A DNA stretch of 64,000 nt from Casuarius casuarius (taxonomy: Eukaryota; Chordata; Aves; Casuariiformes; Casuariidae). Position numbers and translations under genes: made by a program. Where the stretch lies: positions 4,486,433-4,550,432 of the forward strand of contig PTFA01000028.1 in the NCBI GenBank assembly GCA_003342895.1, in the 5' to 3' direction. The notes below the pieces were generated by a model. It was not told where the DNA came from. It made no database searches and saw nothing but the letters and a program-made list of their open reading frames with translations. Below are positions 50,413 through 62,100 of the stretch, in pieces (within the stretch, counting starts at the first letter, position 1; each line of letters begins with the position of its first letter).

Positions 50413-52525
50413 TCATCAGGCAGTTTTTTGATAAAAAGATAATGCAATTCATTGCACTGAATGCAGTTCAATACAAAGGAGCGGATGAAATCTCTACGCT
50501 GCCAGAAGGTGTTTTCCTCCAGCTCAGCTCTCTTGTTCATGTATATGCATCAAGTAAAAACAGCTGGATACACACAGAATACCTGAAATGAAGCAGGTGT
50601 TGATACAGCAAATACACCAATTCTCAGCTGGCAAGGCACACCTTCCCAGCGAGACACTATGGAGGAGCAAAACTGAAGCCTGTAACAATACTTCTGATTT
50701 TAACATCTCTTAGGGCCTACTGTCTACACTGGAGCTTTATCCTTTTGTACAAAAATGCTTTAAAGCAGGGAAACTACGTATATTTCCTGCCTATTCCCTT
50801 TCAGTTAGGATACAAACTGCTGCAGATTTGCCTCTTGCCTGCTTTTGTAGGTCACCCTCTGGAGTGCATGCATTGGATTCTGGCAGTTTCTGGTCAGAAT
50901 GGTACATAAGGAGCTACGCATGAGCGCATGACCCAGTTGCCTTTGCAGTAAAAAGTAGTGTTCATGTTAAAATAACACTGCCACAAAGTGATTTTCCAGC
51001 TTACATGCTTTTGGGCTTATTATTTATTGAATAGGAGTCATTTTTCAGCAGCTGCAGGAAGCAGGTTAATAAAGATAGCACTACATCAGCTTCTAACTCA
51101 AAGACTAAAAGTGTTGTGTCACCTGCTCTCCACAAGAGCTATATAAGATTCAAGTTCGCTTGTGTTGGAGTGAGGTCTAACCTGAAACTTTTTGTAGTCT
51201 CGGTCGCTATCAAGCCTTAGTATGCAACAGCATGATGCCAAGCAAACTAAAAGCATTCTAGAAGCACCTGGATAGATTTGCAGTGGCAAAAATAATCACT
51301 ATTTTCAGTGCTGAGAACAAGCTCAAGAGACAAAGAAGCGCCCCATTTTTTTCCAACAACCGAAAAATGGGAAACAGAAGTGTGGCTACAGTTTCGGGGG
51401 CTGCATCATTACACACTGCAAACTCAGAAGCTGTCATCCTCTTGGGGAATCTTTCAACTCTGCAAGAAGTGGCGACCAAAGAAAGGCCAAAAATTAACAA
51501 AATTTTGTATCTGGTGTAAAAAAGAAATCAATGCATTACTTCAAACAGTAGAGTGGATGAATACTCCCTCTACAAGCTAGTGCATAACTAGGGACATATC
51601 AGCTAGCAGGATTGGGTCTCTAACGCATTACATTTGTAATATATTCACTGTTGCCAGTATTATTCCAGGCATAAAAACTATTGCAATGCATTTCTTGAAT
51701 CTGGAGCAACATGTAAAGTGACAAAGGATACAAAGCTTACTGTTGGTTAGCAGTTAAGAAGCCTTGTTCTCATCAGAGACAAAGCACAGTTAAGAAACAG
51801 AGCTCAGCGAGGTAAATATTTGAAAATTATTATATTCAGAGGTGGCTATGGGGAAAAGTCCAAGATTCTCTGCAGCTGCCTCGAGCAATCCCAGTATTAG
51901 AAATTTATACAGGAGTGAAAAGCTGCAACTCTTTACACCAGTTTAACACAGTAGTCTTGAATGCTGTTAAGACGGCTAAAATCAAAATACTCTCAGGATG
52001 CTGCAGTTTCTAGCCAGGATATGAAATAGTTTTTCACAGTTATAGACTGAGAAATCGCCAGGAAAACTAGGAAGTAAAAAACGTGCTGTACTCTTGTACA
52101 GGGCTGCCCACGCTAGACTTGCATTACCTTCTACGCTGCGCCCAGACAAGACCACCACCCACCCCACCAGTGCAGTCGTGTAAACACAAACATAACCACC
52201 CAACATTTGGACCAAAGGCAGACGCTGGGGTAAGGCCGCTCAAAGATTTTGAACGCTTTCAGCCCTGAGATGGTTTCACGCGTGCTTTGACACCTCATTT
52301 CTCCTTAGCGGTGTCCAGACATCACCCAGAACCGCTCAGCTCCCACAGAAGGCAACTGCCGCCCTGGGACGGGCCCTCACGGGGACCTCGGGGGCAACCA
52401 GCTACGCGTTTACGAGTTTTACTCGAAAGCTGCTCCCTTCGGCTCCCACCCCTTGTGGCTGTTCCCATCGCGGGCGCCTCCGCCCGCCTCAGCGGCTACT
52501 ACAAGTACGAGGCGTGTCTGCAGCG

Positions 52526-52598
52526 GGCCCCTCCCCTCCCGCAGGCCCCTCCCCTCCCGCAGGCCCGTCCCCTCCCGCAGGCCCCTCCCCTCCCATCA
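52526..52598. repeat. 18-bp tandem repeat, 4 copies, in AGGF1 promoter
   Basis: The unit GGCCCCTCCCCTCCCGCA is repeated at 52526, 52544, 52562 (one C to G change) and 52580 (last bases changed to ATCA). Each unit holds a CCCCTCCC box typical of SP/KLF or MAZ binding. The G-rich complementary strand could form quadruplexes. Confidence 0.9.
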
Positions 52599-52627
52599 GG
52601 CCACGCCCCCCACCGGCTCGCTCAGGC

Positions 52628-52640
52628 GTCGCCTAGCAAC
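52628..52640. promoter_or_regulatory. X-box (RFX binding site) in AGGF1 promoter
   Basis: GTCGCCTAGCAAC fits the RFX X-box consensus GTNRCC-N-RGYAAC exactly with a one-base spacer. It lies about 320 bases upstream of the AGGF1 ATG. RFX factors drive many ciliary genes but also bind general promoters, so the meaning here is open. Confidence 0.6.
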
Positions 52641-52961
52641 CACGGCAGGAGCCAGGCGCCTGCGCGCCCCGCTCCCCGCGGCGACGTCACTTCCTGCTGC
52701 CGCCGGCCCCTTCCGGGTTGCGCCGCTTTCCCGCCCGGCGGGCTGGTGGGGGCTGGTACTGGTGCTGGTGCGGCGCCGCGGGGACAAGCTCGCGCGCGGC
52801 GCGGCGGGGGGCGGGGCGCGAGGCCGCCGCCGCCGTTGCTGCTGCTGCCCTCGCGCCCGGCCGGGACGCCATGGCCGGGGCCGGCGGACGAGGCCGCGGC
52901 CGCCGCTTTGTCCCGTGCGCCGGGCGGCGGCTGGGGAGCGGGCGCTGAGGAGCGGCCGGGC

Positions 52962-53132
52962 ATGGCTTCCCCGCCCGGCGCGGAGCTGCGGGCCCTGCGC
53001 GACCAGGTGGCGGCGCTGGAGGCGGAGCTGGGCTCCTGCCGCGGGCAGCTGGAGCGGGCGCAGCGCCGGCTGCGCCGCACCGAGCGCCTCTACCGCGAGG
53101 CGCGGGACGGCGGCGAGGCGCTGAGGAGGCAG
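52962..53132 (+). CDS. AGGF1: AGGF1 coding exon 1
   Basis: Codes residues 1-57 and is very rich in R, A, E and L with a coiled-coil pattern. The start context GGGCATGG is good. The donor is CAG|GTGGGT, phase 0. Codon usage is extremely GC-rich because the exon sits in the CpG island, in sharp contrast to the AT-rich later exons. Confidence 0.88.
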
Positions 53133-56100
53133 GTGGGTCCCCGGCCGCCCCCTGGGCCCGGGCCTGCCCTGCCTCGTCCCTTCTCCGCCGCGCTGGGCGG
53201 CACCTTCGGCCCCCGGCCCGAGGGCTCCCGCCGCTCTCCGAGCCCCCCGCCGCGGTCATCCCCTCCGGCCCGGCCGTACTCCCTGCGGCCCCCCCCGCTC
53301 TGGCGGTGGGGCGGGCCGTCCCCCGGGTCCCCTCGCCGGGGGTCCGCGCTCTTGGGCCGGGGGCAGCGCTAGCGCCTGACTTTTGGCTGTAGCAGCCCGG
53401 ACTGGCGGGTGTGCGCGACGGGGAGGAGGGTGAAGCCTTCAGAGCCACGAGGTTGGCGTCTCGGGACAAGTGAGGTTAGCAGAAGGAAAGTAGCTCAAGA
53501 CACGAGGAGAGGTAAAGGAAGAGCAGAAGAACCGCCCCACGGACACTCGTGGTAAAGTAGGGAAGCTTCATGATTTTTGTTTGGTTTAGGTCTTGTCAAA
53601 ACTCCTGCCACGTGGTTTGAATATCACAGCTCATCACTGTGTAGCAGTGGTTATTGCTTGAAATTCAACTTTGCAATTTGGCTGTTTTAAAGATAACTTG
53701 GTTTAGGTTTTTTCCCAAATGTTTGCCTTTAATTAAAGTAATTGCCTTTATGCTTCGTAAGTAGAAATTATGTTTTTTCATTATGATAAACCATTCATGT
53801 GGAAAATTGTCTCCTGCAAAACAGAGATCAGTTGGAATAGTTATGATGCAATTATTTCTTCTCTGAATTGTAGAAAATAAAATAGGGTGGGGTATTTTTC
53901 TCTGACACAGACCACTAGAACATTCTTTTGTGTTCTGTAACGTGCTGTTTTTCTTTCAGGTTGAAGAGCTCACTAAGGAAGTCCATAATAGGAAGAGGAA
54001 GGAGAAAGATACATCTAGTGTAGAAGTACAGACTGACGACTATGCTGCATGGTCACAAACAGGTAGAGGATGGTAATTGCTTAAACAAATGCCTAGGACA
54101 GTGACATTAACTGATATATTTTTGTTTGTTTGTTTTTAATATGAAATACTTTTCAATTCAGTATCCTTAGCTGCATCAAACTCAGTAACCTCATACAGCC
54201 TTTCAGATCGTTTCCTGTTTACCCAAGCCATATGTTTTAGAACTTCTGTCATACCAAATACTGATGTACTGTTATGTGAGTAGCTGTTGTGTTTGTTCTG
54301 CCAACAGTGTAGCTTGGGTTTTGTCTTTTCTTTGAGGCCTCTGTTCTTTCCCTATCTATGCTTATGTGTGATCCCTGCATACTTTGGAAAAGTGTTTTCA
54401 GACTAACTTTTGCTGATGAAATTTTTGCATTTTACTGACTGCCTTTGATTTGGCACGTATCGAACTGAAACTTAGGCTTCTGAAAGAAATTCGAGAAGTG
54501 TGTGGAAAACATGATAAACCAGCATGGACTGTAGCAGAATTCATGCCATAGTAATCTGATAGCATTCTTTGATGCACAGTCTGAGTTTCTTTTTTTCTTT
54601 GATAGGAATTCATAATTTTAATTTGTTTGCTCTTCCAGTTCAGTCTTTTGTCTATTTCTCTTATTCTGTCTCACTCGAAGGCTGTAATTTTCCAGGATTG
54701 TGACACTTTCATGTGACAATTTCTTGCAACAGTTTCTTTACTTCTTTGTATAGTGTCCTAGTGCAGTGGAATTCTGTTCTGTAAATATTAGCTCTTAAGT
54801 TTTTCAGGAGAGAGGAAAAAAAAAGAAAGGAATTACATATGTCTGTTTTACCAATTTTTGAAATACATTAAAGCAAGACTTGGTTTGTTCAGTGAAAGTA
54901 AAATAAATACAAATTGGTGATGCTATCTAGTAATTAATTTTGGTTAGACTACTTATATGCATACATTTTGGGATGAAGTTTCAGGATCCTTTAATTGTCT
55001 TCTGTAAAATACTGCTTTGCTAATTTTTGTAACATCAACTTTTTCCTGCAGATTATTACTACTATGAAAATTATTACAACACTGACACTCAAGATTGTGC
55101 CTCTGAACTGTCAGTGCAGTACAATCATGGGACTGAAGGCACTGAGCATAATTTGACAGAAGAATTGCAGACAGCTGGTAATACTCCTTTAGAGGTGGAT
55201 AGCACTGAAGTTGCTGAATGTGGAAAAGAGGAAAACTTCATTCAGAATTCACAGGTTATAGAACTATTTGAGGTTTTACAAATTTTGAAGTCACTACTTT
55301 ATTAATATTTCTCACTTAATATATGCGCTTTTGGTTTTGATGTCATTGTATGGAAAATGATTTTTTTTTCTGATGGTCTGATGCTGATACTAACAGTTGC
55401 AGATAAGCATCTTCCTTTGTGCTTTGGAACTCAGTTTTTTTTTCTAGTATGTTCTGAGTGTAAGATTAGTTCTAGAATTGCAAAAATGTGTGCATGTTCC
55501 GAAGTATATTTTCATTATATTTTGTCAATACCAAATACTGACATTGGGCTTTTAAATAAATGTAGAAAAGAGTAGTTGTCTGAGGATGTGTGGTTTAAGA
55601 AGCCTGTGGGCAGCATTTGCCTGTGCTAAAGACTGCAGAGTTTGGGGAGGCAGTGACAAAAAAAAACCTTGTATTTTCGTTCCTTCAGCCTCTCCGTTTT
55701 GACTATGGTGTTTTAGCAGCAATGAAGTTAAAACAATGACATCCACATGTATGGAATAAAATTTGATTCCTTTCTGTTAAGCGTATTTTAAAGAAAGTAT
55801 TCATAAATGTTAACAAGCATTCTATAGATGTTTTAATATGTTAGTAGTAATATTCAATCCATTAATTTTCCATCAGTAGCCACAGTTACATGTAGGGTTG
55901 CATGAATAACTTGCCTCTAATTCAAGTTTATATGCTCAAATCTGTAACATGTTCATTAGTCTCCAAGCTGTTGGTAAAAACACTTTTCATCTAGTATGTG
56001 GATGAATTTTTATATGATTTAGATAGCATTAAAACTTAGTAATGTATAAGCATTCTCAGTGTTCCTAAGAAATGTAGATTATACTACTGGATTGGAAGCA

Positions 56101-59100
56101 CTGAAAGCATGGCATCTTTTTATCAACAGATTGTTTAATATGGTCATGCTGACTCTTGTTTTCTTATGTTTTGTTTTTGTTTGTTTCCCTTGATATAAAG
56201 GGACAACATATAAGGAGAAGGTAATTGGTTTTCTGCTATTTAGCCTTCTTCTTAGATCATCTCAGTCACTTAGCTTTTTTTGCAATTTAGCTTGTAGCAA
56301 CTGAAATGGAACTGAGAGCAGAAATTTATTTTAGAAATGTAATATACTGTGTTTAGTTTTGATATGAATTACTTTTGAAAATGAAAGGCATAGGATGATG
56401 TCTTGGTCTCACTGATTTCAGTGAGAGTTTATCAGCAAATTACAGCTAGAGTTAACCTTCCTTCTAATATTCCCTGAAACAATCTAAATCCATACAGCAC
56501 TAATTTGTTCTACTTAAAATGGAACATTCTAAAAGAGAACATTGGTTAAACCTTTTTATATTTCATTTGTGGAAGAAAATTAATTTCTTACTTTTTGGTC
56601 TTAGGAAGCAGAAGATACTTCAGTACCAGAAGGTTCATTGGCAGAGAGCTTGAGAGCTGCTGCAGAAGCTGCTGTTTCACAAACTGGATTTATTTATGAT
56701 GAAAATACAGGATTGTATTATGACCATAGCACTGGATTTTACTATAATTCGGTAAATATCTTGTTCAAAATCCATAGCATTTTTCCTCTATTGCAAAAGT
56801 CAAATTAATAAAAATTGATATGAATGGAGAAGATCCAAGCTGATTTTGTGATTTGAAGAGTGTCCTAATGAAGGCTAGTAATTATGAAAGCTTGTTAATT
56901 AGAGTTACTAAATTATTTAGGTCAAATTAAAAATGTTGAACTAAGAAATAAATGTAGGCTTTCATCCAGTTCTTTGTGATGTCTCCTAGATTTTTAACTT
57001 AGCATTCTTGTAGAAAAATTAAGTAATGCACTGCAGAAATTTTATATTATAAAGCTCCTCTGTAATGCTTTCAAAACTAAGAGCTCGACCTAAAAAGATG
57101 CAACTAATTTTGAACATGACAAATGACTGAACCAGTGTCAATGACTTCTCCACAGTGAAAAACATGTCAAGAGAAAATACAAGAAATGGGTAATTTAGAT
57201 GAGTACTGTTACCAACTAGCTGCTTGTTTTAGGAAAGAAAATTTATCTATAAAAATAAAGATGTCAGATAGTGGATCCATATTCCGTAATGATTAATTTC
57301 TGCAATGCATTTTTCGTAAGACAGCAATTTGTTTTCTTTTTGGCCTATGAACTGTATGTGTATATGAGTGTAGAGATATACATATATGTCTATATAATTA
57401 GAGATATAGATATACATACGCTTTCACAAATCCAGGTGGATCTACTCTGCTGAAAAAGAAAACTTGTATGTTTGCAGTACTACATACAACTCCAAAAAAA
57501 AAAAAATCTGTAGTGCTTCCAAAAGAAGTCAGGTAGGCTAAAAGCTGAGAACAGTTTCACATGACTTTGAAGCATTACTACTTCGTCTCTGTCCCCCCTA
57601 CATGGTGTTTCAAAGGGAATGCTCAGTCTGCCCTGAATAGCCACAAGTTTTGGGGTCTAAAGTTGATGTCGGTTGTCGTCATTTGCATTGGAGCCACCTG
57701 CAACTATAAGTGTGCTCGTTAGCTGATCTAAGAAAATAGGAGGAATTGTTTTGCTTGCAAGGATGTTTCTGTACTTTGATTTTGTTACTTATTTTTTAAA
57801 GTCCTGAAAACGATATCAGAAGTGATGATATTATTTGTGGATGTAGTTAGGTATATAAATGTTTGTGTGATTGGAGTTAAACATTTCAGCTTATGATACA
57901 ATTACACAAAAGAATAAAGTAAGTTTTCTTGTTCAGTGCCCGTTCTGAATTACGGGAAATATTCTTTAGTACCTCAACTATTTCTTAAAACTTCATGTGT
58001 GGTTAACTGGGTGTTTCATTAAACTATTTATTTAGCATTGTATTTATGAAATAATGATAGCATTGTGCTTTGTTTTTCTTCTAAAGGAAAATCAACTGTA
58101 TTATGATCCAGCAACCGGAATTTATTACTATTGCGATGTGGAAAGTGGCCGATATCAGTTTCATTCACGAGTGGATTTGCAGTCTTATCAGGCTTCTGGT
58201 ACTCAGCATGCCAAGGATAAAAAAGTGAAAAAGAAGAGAAAAGATCCAGAGTGGATTACCTCAAATGAGTATAAGGTAACTGTAGAATTGAAAGATATGA
58301 AATGCAGAACCTGTTTTTTCATGATGCAAATTAAGCTTTATTGGGGTTTTTGTTGTTTTGGATTTTCTTTTAGTGGATATATGTTTATGTTCTGAAGGAT
58401 TCAAATGTCTTTGAAATATATATAGAACGGGCTGCTGAAAGGTAGTTAAAATCAGACCCTAACACAAAAGCATTAAAATAATTTTCCTATTGAATGATTA
58501 AGGATAGAACTTTAGACTTGGCTTCTGTTACTTTTTCAGTATTTTATTTAAAATACGACTGTATAGATCTTTACATTGGCATGTTAATGAAACTCTAATA
58601 GGTAAACACATTGGGGTGAATTATGCTAGTATGTAGACTTAAGTTTTAAATATAACTGGTTTTGTGTCAGCAACTCAGTGTTACCTTACTGTCTTGTTTT
58701 TTTTAATGTTTGTTTAATACAAAAACTTAGGGGTCTTTTTTTTTTAAACAACTTTGTGATTCTGTATTCCAAAGCTCATTCCATTGATGTTTTACTGTAT
58801 CTTTTCCATCACTGGGATTGATGAAATGTGTATGAAGTTTTAATTCCTTTCATATTATGCTCTTCTATTGATATTTTATTTAAGACATTGTTGTCCGTAG
58901 TAACTGTACATCTTAACAAATACCCACTGTAATTAATTTGTATTTTAAGTAATGAAAAATAACACCTTCCTATATTTTGTCTTCTGATTGCTAAGAAAGC
59001 ATACCATATATTACATAATCAGTGAGTGCCTTGAAAAATATTGCTCACTCCTAAACACCAGAATTTCTATTGTCGCACACCTGTTAAGATTCAAGATGTG

Positions 59101-62100
59101 TTTTTTTGATGAACGTTATTACCAATGTTGAATCAAATTCATCTGGTGCTCTTCTGCAAATCTGCTTTATTACTTAAGATTTAATTGAATGTATTGGCTT
59201 CTGTAGCTTGCAAGGGCTCCTCAGCTTGCATTTCTAAAGCTTGCAAGGGCTCCTCAGCTTGCATTTCTAAAGCTGCTTGGTTAACTGTTGCATAATTTCA
59301 CTATATAGGCCTCAGCCAAGCTGACTGGTTGAAATCTGAAATGGTTATGTTAGTGTACAGGTATTCTTACCCAATAGTTGCACATCATCGATGCAGTGTT
59401 CAAAAAAAACTTGTGTAGAGAGTTAGGCCTTCTGAAAAATTTAAAAAATTGAAACTTTATATTAAGAACTGGCAAAGAAAGATTATGTGGATAAAGGTAA
59501 TTGTTCATTAAATCCATAATGAATCAGTTTGTGGCTGATATGGGAATTTCTGCTCTGAGATCACTTGAAGTGGACCATTCCCTTTTGAAAGCTTGAGGTG
59601 GATACTCAGCAACAACTGAGTGCAACAATCCTTTAGACTTGTGCGAGGGAACTAATGAAGCTAAAGCTAGGGGTTTTACCAGCATTTGTGTTCTGTATCT
59701 GATGTCTGTTGTGAGCAAGTATTGAATTATTCTGCCACTCTAAAAAGGCATTGCAAATACAGAATTTAATTCATTTTCTGTCAGGCTACAAAATGGAAAA
59801 GTTGTATGAACAAGCCTTTGTCTTATGGTGCAAATAGTAAGCCATTTAAATTTAGTTCTGTGATGAACTGTTATATGTTGACCTAAATCTAAAAGCATAT
59901 TTAGAAAAGTTCTGTGGCATTGCTTTGACCTAGCAATTAACGTTGGGTGCTTTCTGGAATCCTGTCACCTTCCACTTACATTGTCTGATTATACTGCAAA
60001 TAGTTACTCCTCCTGAGCTCATTTTATATTAACAAAACATTCTTATGCAAATGGTCTTGTTAGCAAGTTAGCTCTTTCACATGAAGTTTGCACTATCACA
60101 AGGTAGGAGGTAAACATCCACTTTTTACGATGTGTTTTATTGATGGTGAATCGAGTACTTTGTTTTATTTATGAATTAATTTGTTTGACCAGCAAGATAA
60201 CAGGAAAAGCGATCAAAATAAAATTTATGGTGCACGGATTTGTGCATCTGTAAACAGTAAACAAATGATGGTGTCATATTAAGAAGCAAGGCCGCCTTCA
60301 GTTTGGGGGGGAAAAAAAGAAAAAAAATGAAACTTAAAACAATTACGCTTCACTTTGGAACTTGAAAAGAATAGAAGGCCTTTCTATCAGTGCACTTTTA
60401 TGTAAATGTACTGTTAGATTCAGAAAGAAACAAAGCATCTTACTGTTGCATCTTACAATTGGATGAAAACACCTTATTCTCAGAGTTTTTTATCATTAAG
60501 AAATGCATTTGTTAGTTTAAAAACAAGTTACAGTAGAGTAGAAGTTAAGATGGTGCCGTTATGTGAAGGATTTTTCAGTTATAAAACTGAAAAATAGTTT
60601 TAGCTGCACAATGCAGTTTATAGATGTATGGTATTTCTTGGCAATATTGTTGTTGTCCAGTTCTGTCTGGTATTGTTAAAGGTGTTAATTAGTTCATACT
60701 AGTTATTGTATCACTTAAATGTATCCAGAGACAAAAATGAAAAAGTTTTCAGTAATATTTTATGGTCAAAGTATCATATTTTGAAATGCTTTTCTGCATA
60801 CCTATGCCCAGCCTCTCTTTTACTTTCAGTCCATCTTCCATGCTTGACAAAAGAAATATAAAGTTAAAATATAAGCTATCCCTGAATATTGATTGATTCA
60901 TTAAAGTTGCTACAGTTATTTTGAAAATTAAGTACTTCATTATTGTTTTTCCCAGTGGATTACTTATTTTAAAGTGCACTTTTAACCTGAAAAGTGACTC
61001 CAAACTGTAGTTGATTTCTTGACCAAAGTAAGTTTTACTTCTTCCTACCTTTACTGACTGTAGAAAAGGAAGTAAAGTTGAGAATGATGTGGGATTTTTT
61101 TGGCCTGTGTACTGCCAACAGGGGTGAATAAAGCAATAACAGAATCTAATTCTGGGAATATGTCAGAACCCTGAACTTTATTATTCCTGGATGAAAACTG
61201 GCAGGTTTATAAGAGTACATATCCTAAGTGGAGAAAAACTTAAATATAGAACCTCAAGTACATGAACATTTGTTAAACTGGTTTTCTTTCCCTTTCAACT
61301 AAGGGATTACAGTATTACAAGTAAACAAGTATTGATATATATTCAGAATTATTCGAGTTGTCAAAAACAGAAAATAAGGAAATTCAGCATGAGTGGGGTT
61401 TTTTTTTTTTTTACAGCAGATATATAAGCATACACAATACTAGTATCTGTCCAGTTTTTACCAAAAAAAGCTGCTTTTGAAAGACTTATTCTATTTAAAC
61501 CAAAGTTAATCACTTTTTAATCTAAAAAAGACAATAATGGACCAGTCTCTGTTAATCTTCTGTTTCTGGTCAGCTGTTTTTTTGTTGTTTGTTCTTTGTT
61601 TTTTATATTTTATTTAGCTTGCAGCTGTTGTGAAGAATTTTGTGTGCTTAGCTATTTTACGTACGCTATTTCTTTTAACAATAGCATGTTGGGATACTTA
61701 ATGCTACAGAAATAGCAAATGTTTTCCCCAGGAATAAATAAGTGTTCTTAAAAAGGTAATATAAATCCAAAAATCCAAAAAGTAAAATATAATCTGTTGA
61801 AATCGTAATATAGTTTTAACAAGCTGAATTGTCAAACAAGAAAGAGCTAGTGAGCTTCTGCCAGAGTGAATGTACTTTTAACTGCAAAAAATAATGGAGG
61901 GGAAATTGCTTGTTTAATATCTCCTAAAGAATTTTCCTAATTTATAAGAAAGCTTTCCTTAAAGACAGATTCTTTTCAGTCACCAAAATTTTGTATTACA
62001 AATAGCTTTATTCTGAATTGTGGAACTAAGCATGATGCCCACATACTTGCTTTAAATAAAGAATCAGAGTCTGTAATTGGTAGGATGTAAAATTAGATAG

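Larger units (their letters stand above)
35071..52280. other. Intergenic, no gene recognised
   Basis: About 17 kb with no exon of a known family. It contains the CR1 3' fragment (38588-38710) with an 18-base direct repeat just upstream, an open frame after a good acceptor near 44563, a GC-richer patch around 46280-46650, and a MIR-like relic at about 50345-50412. The remainder is unique-looking, mostly AT-rich sequence. Confidence 0.6.
52290..53380. promoter_or_regulatory. AGGF1: CpG-island promoter of AGGF1
   Basis: About 1.1 kb of very GC- and CpG-rich sequence surrounds the AGGF1 start codon. Upstream of the ATG are an 18-bp GC-box-like tandem repeat (52526-52598), a KLF/SP-type CCACGCCCCCC at 52601, an X-box (52628-52640), an NRF1-like GCGCCTGCGCGCC (52656-52668), a CRE-ETS pair GACGTCACTTCC (52683-52694) and a TTCCGG ETS core at 52711. 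No TATA box is seen, which fits a dispersed housekeeping promoter. The start site is not determinable by eye. Confidence 0.8.

Noticed and set aside
52287..52961. Upstream extension of the AGGF1 exon 1 open frame
   Set aside because: The frame is open only because the promoter is very GC-rich. Promoter motifs and the tandem repeat lie inside it, and alignment with human places the start at 52962.
52687..53469. 260-codon open frame on the minus strand over AGGF1 exon 1
   Set aside because: It is an antisense shadow of the CpG island and exon 1, rich in A, G, P and R from composition only.
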